A stretch of 64,000 nucleotides of DNA. Source: Stagnimonas aquatica. Lineage in GTDB: Bacteria > Pseudomonadota > Gammaproteobacteria > Nevskiales > Nevskiaceae. Below, piece after piece: positions 45,095 through 52,654 of this stretch. A program made the translations under genes and the position numbers. Position 1 is the stretch's first letter, and each line of letters starts with the position of its first letter. Below the pieces are notes generated by a model. That model worked only from the letters and a program-made list of their open reading frames with translations. It searched no databases and was not told the DNA's origin. Where the stretch lies: assembly GCF_003730135.1 (NCBI RefSeq), contig NZ_RJVO01000003.1, positions 310,001 through 374,000 of the forward strand. Direction: 5' to 3'.

Positions 45095-46227
45095 GCCGCC
45101 GGAGGCTCCCCGCCGGCCGCGCTGTCGGCCGGCGCGGGCAGCGCTTCGGGGACCTGCGGCTGCTCGCCCCAGCGGTAGACATTGCTGTCCAGCCAGCGCC
45201 TCTGCACCTCGCGCAGCCCCACCGCCAGGATCGCAGCGCAGGGCAGCGCCACCAGCACGCCGGTGAAGCCGAACAACTGGCCGCCGGCCATGATCGCGAA
45301 GATCACCGCCACCGGGTGCACACCGATCTTGTCGCCGACCAGGAGCGGCGTCAGCACATTGCCTTCCAGCACCTGGCCAAAGGCGAAGATCGCCACCACC
45401 CAGAGCAGCGGCCAGAGTTCCGGCGACTGCACCAGCATGGCGATCATCGCGGTGGCAAAACCAATCGCGAAGCCGAGGTAGGGCACGAAGCTGAGCAGGC
45501 CGGCGATCAATGCCACCAGCAGCGCCAGCTTGAGTCCGGCCGCCCACAGCGCCAGCGCGTAGTAGAGCGCCAGCGCCAGCATCACCAGGCCCTGGCCGCG
45601 CACGAAGCTGCCGAGCACCTCGTCGCACTCGCGGGCCAGGCGCCGCACCAGCGGCCGGTGGCGGGGCGGGGTGACGGTGTCGAACCAGGCGATCAGATTG
45701 TCCCAGTCGCGCAGCAGGTAGAAGCTCACCACCGGGATCAGCGCGATGTTGGCGATGGTGGCCATCACCTTCAGGCCGGATTCGGCGACCAGGCCGGCGG
45801 CGCCGCGCGCCTCCTTCCAATGGCTGCTGATCCAGTCGCGCAGGTAGTTGGAGTCCAGCCGCAGATTGTCCGGCAACTGGATGCCGAGCTTGGCCAGGCC
45901 CACGTCCTGCAACCAGCGCAGGCCCTCGGGGATGTTCTGCGCCAGGGTCACCGCCTGCTGCTGCAGCATCGGCGCGATCAAGAGGATCAGCAGCACCAGC
46001 GACAGGGTGATGAGCAGAAACACCAGGCTCACGCCCCAGGTGCGCGACAGCCGGCGCCGCTCCAGGGCATCGACCAGCGGGTCGCCCAGGTAGGCGAAGA
46101 TGGCGCCGACCACGAAGGGCATCAGGATCGGGCCCAGCGCGCTGACCAGGGCGGCCAGCGCCAGGACGGCGAGCAGCCAGGGCCAGAATTCGCGCCAGTG
46201 CAGACGGGTATGGGGCTCGGCGTGCAT
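45091..46227 (-). CDS. AI-2E/PerM family transporter
   Basis: 378 residues with about eight hydrophobic segments. The N-terminus HWREFWPWLLAVLALAALV and FVVGAIFAYLGDPLVDALERR, and VALPCAAILAVGLREVQRRWL at the end, match the PerM/TqsA family. Substrates include autoinducer-2 and sodium in characterised members; the substrate here is unknown. Located directly before hda, the same order seen in many Gammaproteobacteria. Confidence 0.88.
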   Translation of the reverse strand: MHAEPHTRLHWREFWPWLLAVLALAALVSALGPILMPFVVGAIFAYLGDPLVDALERRRLSRTWGVSLVFLLITLSLVLLILLIAPMLQQQAVTLAQNIPEGLRWLQDVGLAKLGIQLPDNLRLDSNYLRDWISSHWKEARGAAGLVAESGLKVMATIANIALIPVVSFYLLRDWDNLIAWFDTVTPPRHRPLVRRLARECDEVLGSFVRGQGLVMLALALYYALALWAAGLKLALLVALIAGLLSFVPYLGFAIGFATAMIAMLVQSPELWPLLWVVAIFAFGQVLEGNVLTPLLVGDKIGVHPVAVIFAIMAGGQLFGFTGVLVALPCAAILAVGLREVQRRWLDSNVYRWGEQPQVPEALPAPADSAAGGEPPAA

Positions 46228-46304
46228 GAGGGCGGATCGCGGGTTGGGGCGGAATTATGGGAGTGCGACCGGTAAAATAGCAGCGTTCCCTCACGCGATT
46301 AGCC

Positions 46305-47339
46305 ATGAAAAAGCGCGCTTCCCTGTCCTACCGCGACGCCGGTGTGGATATCGACGCCGGCGATGCCCTCGTCGACGACATCAAGAAAATCGTCAAATCC
46401 ACCCAGCGGCCCGAGGTGCTGGGCGGTGTCGGCGGCTTCGGCGCGCTGGTCAGCCTGCCCAAGAAGTACAAGAACCCGGTGCTGGTCTCCGGCACTGACG
46501 GCGTCGGCACCAAGCTCAAGCTCGGCATCGACACCGGCCGGGTCGAGGGCCTGGGCCAGGATCTGGTCGCCATGTGCGTCAACGACGTGCTGGTCAACGG
46601 CGCCGAGCCCTTGTTCTTCCTCGACTACTACGCCACCGGCAAGCTCGACCAGAAGGTTGCCGCCAAGGTCATCAAGGGGATAGCAACGGGCTGCAAGCTG
46701 GCCGGCTGCGCTCTGGTCGGTGGCGAGACCGCCGAGATGCCCGGCCTCTACGCCAAGGGCGACTTCGACCTCGCCGGCTTCACCGTCGCGGTGGTGGAAA
46801 AGAAGAAGATCATCGACGGCAGCGGCATCAAGGCCGGCGACGTGCTGATCGGCCTGCCTTCGAGCGGTCCGCATTCCAACGGTTATTCGCTGATCCGCAA
46901 GATCCTGGAAGTCAGCAAGACCCGCCTGGACGCGCCGCTGTTCAGCGGCCAGACCCTGGAAGAGGCGCTGCTGGCGCCTACCACCATCTACGTCAAGCCG
47001 GTGCTCAAGCTGCTGGAAGCTGGCATCCCGGTGCGCGGCATGAGCCACATCACCGGCGGCGGCATCGTCGGCAATCTGCCGCGCTGCTTCCCCAAAGGCC
47101 TGGGCGCGGTGGTCGATACCAAGAGCTGGCAGCGGCCGGCGGTGTTCGACTGGTTGCAGGAAAAGGGCAATGTCGAGCAGGACGAGATGTGGCGCGTGTT
47201 CAACTGCGGCGTCGGCTTCGTGCTGGTGGTGCCGCGCCTGAAGCTCGATGCCGCGCTGGCCCAGCTCAAGAAGAGCAAGCTCAAGCCCTTCGTGCTCGGC
47301 GAGATGGTCAAGAGCAAGCAGGAAGTGCGGTTTGTTTGA
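46305..47339 (+). CDS. purM: Phosphoribosylformylglycinamidine cyclo-ligase
   Basis: 344 residues. Conserved segments are [75 protein letters not shown] and [14 protein letters not shown]. It closes the imidazole ring in purine synthesis. A -10-like TAAAAT at 46273 precedes it. purN follows after a repeat-filled gap. Confidence 0.97.
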   Translation: MKKRASLSYRDAGVDIDAGDALVDDIKKIVKSTQRPEVLGGVGGFGALVSLPKKYKNPVLVSGTDGVGTKLKLGIDTGRVEGLGQDLVAMCVNDVLVNGAEPLFFLDYYATGKLDQKVAAKVIKGIATGCKLAGCALVGGETAEMPGLYAKGDFDLAGFTVAVVEKKKIIDGSGIKAGDVLIGLPSSGPHSNGYSLIRKILEVSKTRLDAPLFSGQTLEEALLAPTTIYVKPVLKLLEAGIPVRGMSHITGGGIVGNLPRCFPKGLGAVVDTKSWQRPAVFDWLQEKGNVEQDEMWRVFNCGVGFVLVVPRLKLDAALAQLKKSKLKPFVLGEMVKSKQEVRFV

Positions 47340-47352
47340 TGCCTTTGCCGTT

Positions 47353-47489
47353 CCCCTCCCCTCTTGTGGGGGAGGGGTGAGGGGAGAGGGGGCGGCGCGC
47401 AGCGCCGTTTCGCATCCGGGTGCGATAAGCACGTCGTCTCCGACGACGCCACCCCTCTCCCTAACCCTCTCCCACAAGGGGCGAGGGGA
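47353..47489. repeat. Inverted pair of the C/G-rich repeat, variant form
   Basis: The left unit is CCCCTCCCCTCTTGTGGGGG (starting 47353), then AGGGGTGAGGGGAGAGGGGG. The right unit (about 47450-47489) is the same design on the other strand: CCCTCTCCCACAAGGGGCGA. It separates purM from purN and may fold into a long hairpin in a joint transcript. Related to the units at 327, 49400 and 55168. Confidence 0.75.
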
Positions 47490-47520
47490 CGGTTCGCGAT
47501 AAGGGGCGAGCGAGTCCTTC

Positions 47521-48180
47521 GTGAAAAACCTCGTCGTCCTGATCTCCGGCAGCGGCCGCAATCTGCAAGCGCTGATCGAGCATTGCGCCGCCGGCCACAT
47601 CCCGGCGCGCATCGCCGCCGTGGTCAGCAACAAGGCCGAGGCCTACGGCCTGGAGCGCGCCCGTCGCGCCGGCATCGCCACCGAGGTGGTGCCGCACGGC
47701 GACTACCCCAGCCGCGAGGCCTTCGACGCCGCGCTCGCGGCTGCCATCGACCGCCACGCGCCGGATCTGCTGGCCATGGCCGGCTTCATGCGCATCCTCA
47801 CGCCCGGCTTCACCCGCCGCTACCTGGGCCGCGCGCTCAACATCCATCCCTCGCTGCTGCCGCGCCATCCGGGGCTGAAGACCCATGCGGCAGCTCTCGC
47901 GGCCGGCGATGCCGAACACGGTGCCAGCGTGCACTTCGTCACCGAGGCGCTGGACGGCGGGCCGCTGGTGCTTCAGGGCGCATTCACCGTCGCGCCCGAG
48001 GATTCGGCGGAATCCCTGGCCGAGCGGGTCATGAACGAGGTCGAGCTGAAGATCTATCCTCAGGCGCTGGCCTGGCTGGCGCGTGGCGATCTGCAGTTGC
48101 GCGGTGACCTGGCCTGGTTGCAGGGCGCGCCGCTGTCGCAGCCCCGTACGCTCGCCGACCTGGAGGAGCCGTTCCGATGA
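47521..48180 (+). CDS. purN: Phosphoribosylglycinamide formyltransferase
   Basis: 219 residues from GTG 47521 (MKNLVVLISGSGRNLQALIEH). It has the family Asn/His pair in LNIHPSLLPRHPGLKTHAAAL and the catalytic Asp in EALDGGPLVLQG. It transfers the formyl group from 10-formyltetrahydrofolate to GAR. The next gene overlaps by 4 nt (ATGA). Confidence 0.97.
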   Translation: MKNLVVLISGSGRNLQALIEHCAAGHIPARIAAVVSNKAEAYGLERARRAGIATEVVPHGDYPSREAFDAALAAAIDRHAPDLLAMAGFMRILTPGFTRRYLGRALNIHPSLLPRHPGLKTHAAALAAGDAEHGASVHFVTEALDGGPLVLQGAFTVAPEDSAESLAERVMNEVELKIYPQALAWLARGDLQLRGDLAWLQGAPLSQPRTLADLEEPFR

Positions 48181-48887
48181 ACCCGCCCTTGCTGCGCCGC
48201 CTCGCCGCGATCCTGCTGCTGCTCCCCGCCCTGGGCTTGGCGGCGCCGGCGCTGAAGCCGATGTCGCTGAGCTACGACGTGTCCTGGGGCGCGACGCCGC
48301 TGGGCGAGGGCCGGCTCACGCTCAGTGCCGAGCCCGGCGAAGACTGCTACCGCTACGAGTTGAACACCCATCCGGTGGGCGTGGTGCGCTGGCTGTACGG
48401 CAGCCCGCGCGAGACCAGCGAGTTCTGCGTGGTCGACGGCGCAGTGGTGCCCAGCCGCATGGAGTTCAACAACCCCAAGCGCAGCAAGGACGGTTTCGTC
48501 ATCGAGTTCGACTGGAAGCAGGGATTGGTGCTCGGTGGCCGCAACGGTCCGCTGCCGATCAGCGCCGGCACCCTGGACCGGCTCAGCGTGCAGCAGGCGG
48601 CGCGTCTGTGGGTGCAGAAGCACGTCGGCGACAAGAAGCCGGCGCCGCTGGTGATCGCCATCGCCGACCACAAGCGGGTGAAGAGCTACACCTTTGCCAT
48701 TGCCGGGCGCGGCACGGTGGAGACGGGGGCCGGCAAGTTCGAGGCGGTGCGCTTCGAGCGCATCGACGATCCCAAGACCACGCTGCGCTTCTGGCTGGCG
48801 CCGGAAAAGGACTACATGCCGGTGAAGGTCGAGCAGGTCGAGGACGGCGAAGCCAAACTCAACCTCAGCCTCCAGGGCCGGCCTTGA
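48177..48887 (+). CDS. DUF3108 domain protein (periplasmic)
   Basis: 236 residues. The signal region is LLRRLAAILLLLPALGLAAP; the domain begins PMSLSYDVSWGATPLGEGRLTL and includes EVGRTLRFWLAPEK-like ligand-barrel strands (RIDDPKTTLRFWLAPEKDYMPVK). DUF3108 proteins are small periplasmic beta-barrel-like proteins of unknown role that commonly follow purN. It overlaps both neighbours by 4 nt. Confidence 0.85.
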   Translation: MNPPLLRRLAAILLLLPALGLAAPALKPMSLSYDVSWGATPLGEGRLTLSAEPGEDCYRYELNTHPVGVVRWLYGSPRETSEFCVVDGAVVPSRMEFNNPKRSKDGFVIEFDWKQGLVLGGRNGPLPISAGTLDRLSVQQAARLWVQKHVGDKKPAPLVIAIADHKRVKSYTFAIAGRGTVETGAGKFEAVRFERIDDPKTTLRFWLAPEKDYMPVKVEQVEDGEAKLNLSLQGRP

Positions 48888-49378
48888 CGCGCAGGCTGGG
48901 CCCGGCCGAACTGGCGGCCCTGCGCGCGGCGGCGGAGGCCAGCCCGCGCCGCCGCGCGCATCTGGAGCTGCATGCCGGCGGCGCCGACGATGCCCTGCAA
49001 CGCTTCCTGGTGGGCATGCTGCCCGGCTCCTATGTGCGCGCCCATCGGCATGTCCAGGCCCACAAGCTGGAGCTGACCGCCTGCTTGGCCGGTGCCTTCG
49101 AACTGCTGCTGTTCGACGACCGGGGCGCGCTGCTGGAGCGCCAGGGGCTGGCGGTCGATGGCAACGGTCTGTGCCTGGTGCAGATCCCGCCCAACACCTG
49201 GCATTCGCTGATCGTGCGCGAAGGCTTTGCGGTGCTGCTGGAAGTGAAGCTCGGCCCCTACGAGGCCGCCAGCGACAAGGACTTCGCCCCTTGGGCGCCG
49301 GTCGAGGGCAGCGCCGAGGCCGACCATTGCCTGCGCTGGCTGCACGGGGCTGTGGCCGGGCAGCGCTATCTGGCCTAG
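48884..49378 (+). CDS. WbuC-type cupin-fold metalloprotein
   Basis: 164 residues from TTG 48884, which overlaps the previous stop (TTGA). The cupin metal-site region is LPGSYVRAHRHVQAHKLELTACLAG with the second half VQIPPNTWHSLIVREGFAVLLEVKLGPY. WbuC-like proteins are found in polysaccharide clusters but occur elsewhere; no specific reaction can be assigned. No ATG or GTG starts the conserved part, so the TTG is preferred. Confidence 0.72.
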   Translation: MTRRLGPAELAALRAAAEASPRRRAHLELHAGGADDALQRFLVGMLPGSYVRAHRHVQAHKLELTACLAGAFELLLFDDRGALLERQGLAVDGNGLCLVQIPPNTWHSLIVREGFAVLLEVKLGPYEAASDKDFAPWAPVEGSAEADHCLRWLHGAVAGQRYLA

Positions 49379-49399
49379 GTGGTCCGGCCGGGCAGCGAT

Positions 49400-49512
49400 T
49401 CCCTCCCCAGCGCAGCGGGGGAGGGTCAGGGTGGGGGGCGGTTCTTGCGCGCGGATCAGGACCGCAAAAAACGCCCCCATCCCGGCCTTCCCCCGCTGCG
49501 CAGGGGAAGGGG
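49400..49512. repeat. Inverted pair of the dispersed GC-rich palindromic element
   Basis: The left unit starts CCCTCCCCAGCGCAGCGGGG (from about 49401) and runs AGGGTCAGGGTGGGGGGCG. The right unit, on the other strand, starts about 49471 (ACGCCCCCATCCCGGCCTTC). Both have the palindrome-plus-tail form of the copies at 327 and 55168. It lies between the convergent cupin and TetR genes and would form a long stem in transcripts from either side. Confidence 0.8.
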
Positions 49513-49518
49513 TTCGAC

Positions 49519-50175
49519 CTAGCCCAGCACGATCCCCAGGCTCGCGGCAATCAATGCCGGGCGCGGCTGCCACCGGAATTCCGGGATGGTGATGAACGCG
49601 TGGCAGAGCCCGATCAGCGCGCAGATCAGCGCCTCGCTGAGCGCTTGCGGATCGCCAGCGCGGCCCTGGCCGGTGGTCTGCAACTGCGCGACCAGCTCGC
49701 GGAACAGGCCGAAGCGCTCCATCAGCGGCGAGCTGTCGACGTAGTAGCGCTCCTCGCCGCTGCGGTGATCCTGGTTGAGGAACACCAGCCGGTAGTGCTG
49801 CGGCTGCGCACACCAGTAGTCGACGAAGGCCGTGGCGGCGCGCTCCAGGCGCTGGCGCGGCGTGCCGCGCCGGCTGGCCTGCTGGACACGCGCGAACAGC
49901 TCGGCGAAGCAGTCCTCCCAGAGGCTGCGCAGGATGGCGTTCTTGCTCTGGAAGTAGCCGTACAGGCTCATGGTGCCGCAGCCGGCTTCCTGCGCCAGCC
50001 GGCGCATGCTCACCGCCTCGAAGCCCTCGTCGACAAACAGCCGGCGCGCGACCTCGCTGATCCGGGCGCGGCGCTGCTGTTCGTGCTCGACACTGCGCCG
50101 AGGTCGGCCACGGCTGCGCAGCAGGGTCTCGGTCGAGGCCGGCCCGGCGGCTGGCGGCGTTGACTTCCTGGGCAT
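49519..50175 (-). CDS. TetR-family transcriptional regulator
   Basis: 218 residues. The N-terminal helix-turn-helix is ISEVARRLFVDEGFEAVSMR, then RLAQEAGCGTMSLYGYFQSKNAILRSLW, the TetR hallmark. A C-terminal ligand domain follows. It is divergent from the amine oxidase gene across 77 bp with an AT-rich central stretch (CCTATTTTCGATAACG), so it likely represses that gene and itself. Confidence 0.9.
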   Translation of the reverse strand: MPRKSTPPAAGPASTETLLRSRGRPRRSVEHEQQRRARISEVARRLFVDEGFEAVSMRRLAQEAGCGTMSLYGYFQSKNAILRSLWEDCFAELFARVQQASRRGTPRQRLERAATAFVDYWCAQPQHYRLVFLNQDHRSGEERYYVDSSPLMERFGLFRELVAQLQTTGQGRAGDPQALSEALICALIGLCHAFITIPEFRWQPRPALIAASLGIVLG

Positions 50176-50252
50176 GGTTTCCTATTTTCGATAACGCGTA
50201 CGGAATATTGCCCGTTCCGCTCCCCGCGCGCCAATCCCAGCAAGGACGCTCC

Positions 50253-51623
50253 ATGCGCAGTGCAAGCACCGAAGTCATCGTCGTCGGCGCCGGTCTCGCC
50301 GGCCTCAGTGCCGCCCGTCAATTGCAGGCCGCAGGCCGGCAGGTGCTGGTGCTGGAGGCACGCGACCGTGTCGGCGGCCGCACGCTCAACCATGCGCTCA
50401 CCGCACCGGGCGCCAAGCCCGGCACCGTGGTGGAGATCGGTGGCCAATGGGTGGGGCCGACCCAGGACCGGGTGCTGGCGCTGATCGAGGAGCTGGGGCT
50501 GTCCACCTTCAAGACCTGGGGCGAGGGCCGGTTTACCGACTACCGGCGCGGCCGCCTGCGCCAGTACTCCGGGCGCATCCCGCCCGGCAATCTGCTCGGT
50601 TCGGTGGAGGCGCAGTTGGCGATCAACCGCCTCAACCGCATGGCCAGGGAGGTGCCGCTGGCCGCGCCCTGGACCGCGCCGCGCGCCGCCGAGTGGGACG
50701 GCCAGACCTTCCAGAGCTGGATGGACCGCCGCCTCTGGACGGGCGGCGCCAAGGAACTGATCGAGCTGGCCATCGAGGCGGTGTTCTCGGCCCAGCCGCG
50801 CGATCTCTCGCTGCTGCATGTGCTGTTCTACATCCACAGCGCCGGCTCGCTGGACCTGCTCATCAACACCGAGGGCGGCGCCCAGGAGGCGCGCATCGTC
50901 GGCGGCTCGCAGCGCATCGCGCTGGCGATGGCCGAGCAGCTCGGCGAGGCGGTGTGGCTGAACGCCGCCGTCGAGCGCATCGAGCAGGACGGGCAGGGCG
51001 TGACCGTCTCCGGCGCCGGCTTTGAAGTGCGCGGCCAGCGGGTGATCGTCGCCGTGCCGCCGCCGCTGGCGGCGCGTATCCGCTATTTCCCGCTGCTCGA
51101 CGGCCTGCGCGACCAGCTCACCCAGCGCCTGCCGATGGGCACCGTCACCAAGGTCAACGCGGTGTACGCCACGCCGTTCTGGCGTCGCGCCGGCAGCAAC
51201 GGCCAGGTCACCAGCGATACCGGGCCGATCAAGCTGGTCTATGACAACTCGCCGCAGGACGGCCATGTCGGCATTCTCATGGGCTTCATCGAAGGCAGCG
51301 AGGGCCGCCGCCTGCTGCGCGAAACGCCGGAGCGGCGACGCGCGCTGGCGCTGGAATGTTTCGCCCGCTACTTCGGCCCCGAGGCGCTGCAAGTGCGGGA
51401 ATACATCGAGCAGAGCTGGGCCGACGAGGAATGGTCGCGCGGCTGCTATGCCAGCTACTTCCCGCCCGGCGTCTGGAGCGACTATGGCAGCGCGCTGCGC
51501 GAGCCGATCGGCCGCCTGCACTGGGCCGGCACCGAGACCGCCGAGGTCTGGAACGGCTACTTCGACGGTGCCATCCGCTCCGGCGAGCGCGCCGCTGCCG
51601 AGGTGCGCGCCCAGCTGCGCTGA
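50253..51623 (+). CDS. FAD-dependent amine oxidase (monoamine oxidase-like)
   Basis: 456 residues from ATG 50253. The FAD-binding motif is VIVVGAGLAGLSAARQLQ and LVLEARDRVGGR, the mid-region has EIGGQWVGPTQDRVLALIEELG, and the FAD-contact end is LHWAGTETAEVWNGYFDGAI. It resembles monoamine/polyamine oxidases, which make an aldehyde, ammonia and hydrogen peroxide; the amine is unknown. No secretion signal. A TetR regulator is divergent. Confidence 0.88.
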   Translation: MRSASTEVIVVGAGLAGLSAARQLQAAGRQVLVLEARDRVGGRTLNHALTAPGAKPGTVVEIGGQWVGPTQDRVLALIEELGLSTFKTWGEGRFTDYRRGRLRQYSGRIPPGNLLGSVEAQLAINRLNRMAREVPLAAPWTAPRAAEWDGQTFQSWMDRRLWTGGAKELIELAIEAVFSAQPRDLSLLHVLFYIHSAGSLDLLINTEGGAQEARIVGGSQRIALAMAEQLGEAVWLNAAVERIEQDGQGVTVSGAGFEVRGQRVIVAVPPPLAARIRYFPLLDGLRDQLTQRLPMGTVTKVNAVYATPFWRRAGSNGQVTSDTGPIKLVYDNSPQDGHVGILMGFIEGSEGRRLLRETPERRRALALECFARYFGPEALQVREYIEQSWADEEWSRGCYASYFPPGVWSDYGSALREPIGRLHWAGTETAEVWNGYFDGAIRSGERAAAEVRAQLR

Positions 51624-51680
51624 GGCCGATCCGGTGCCGGTGGTTTGGCCGCCGGGGCGGGCGATCCCTCACAATGCCGC

Positions 51681-52544
51681 ATGAAAATCCCCAACAGCCT
51701 GCAACCGCTGATCGACGACGGCATCGTCGATGCGGTCTTGCGACAACTGAAAAGCGGCAAGGAAGCCTCGGTGTTCCTGGTCCGCTGCGGCAGCCACATC
51801 CGTTGCGCCAAGGTCTACAAGGATGCGCAGCAGCGCGGCTTCCAGAAGCTCGCCGAGTACCAGGAGGGCCGCAAGGCGCGCGGCAGCCGCGATGCCCGCG
51901 CCATGGGCAAGGGCAGCCGCCACGGCCGCCGCGAACAGGAGGCGGCCTGGAAGAACGCCGAGGTCGATGCGCTCTACCGCCTCGCCGCCGCCGGCGTGCG
52001 GGTACCCCGGCCGCAGGGCTATTACGAGGGCGTGCTGGTGATGGAGGTGGTGGTCGATGAGCAGGGCCAGCCGGCGCCGCGCCTCAACGATGTCCACCCG
52101 GACGCCGAGCAGGCGCGTGCCTGGCATGCGCTGCTTATCAACCAGATCGTGCGCATGCTCTGCGCCGGCCTGATCCACGGCGACCTCTCGGAATTTAATG
52201 TGCTGTTGGCCGCCGACGGCCCGACCATCATCGACCTGCCGCAGGCGGTGGACGCCACCGGCAATAACAACGCCTTCCGCATGTTGCTGCGCGATGTCGA
52301 AAACATCCGCGCCTACTGCGGTCGCTACGCGCCGGAGCTGCTCGACAGCGAGTACGCCTACGAGATCTGGCAGCTCTACCAGGCCGGCGAGCTGCGGCCC
52401 GACAGCCCGCTCACCGGTCGCTACGAGCACCCGCCCGGCGCGCCCGATGTCGACGGCGTGCTGGCGCAGATCGAAGAGGCGCGTCGCGAGGCCGAGCGCC
52501 GCCAGCGCGGCCGCGAGGAAGCCGAGGCGGCGCAGGACGACTGA
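51681..52544 (+). CDS. RIO1-like serine protein kinase
   Basis: 287 residues from ATG 51681. RIO features: LKSGKEASVFLVRCG as the ATP loop, RCAKVYKD (lysine), an arginine-rich insert (about 75-95), VRMLCAGLIHGDLSEFNVLL (catalytic Asp) and PTIIDLPQAVDATGNN (metal Asp). RIO kinases act in ribosome maturation in eukaryotes and archaea; bacterial RIO1 homologues are less understood. The C-terminus is charged helix (EARREAERRQRGREEAEAA). Confidence 0.88.
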   Translation: MKIPNSLQPLIDDGIVDAVLRQLKSGKEASVFLVRCGSHIRCAKVYKDAQQRGFQKLAEYQEGRKARGSRDARAMGKGSRHGRREQEAAWKNAEVDALYRLAAAGVRVPRPQGYYEGVLVMEVVVDEQGQPAPRLNDVHPDAEQARAWHALLINQIVRMLCAGLIHGDLSEFNVLLAADGPTIIDLPQAVDATGNNNAFRMLLRDVENIRAYCGRYAPELLDSEYAYEIWQLYQAGELRPDSPLTGRYEHPPGAPDVDGVLAQIEEARREAERRQRGREEAEAAQDD

Positions 52545-52654
52545 GCGGCGCCGCTTGGTAAAAATGACCCTGGCGCGCGCGGGCGGTCTTGATCGTCAGC
52601 CTGGACCGTGTATTGCTAGCGCATAACCATAAACCTGCTCGCCACCTAAGCCCC

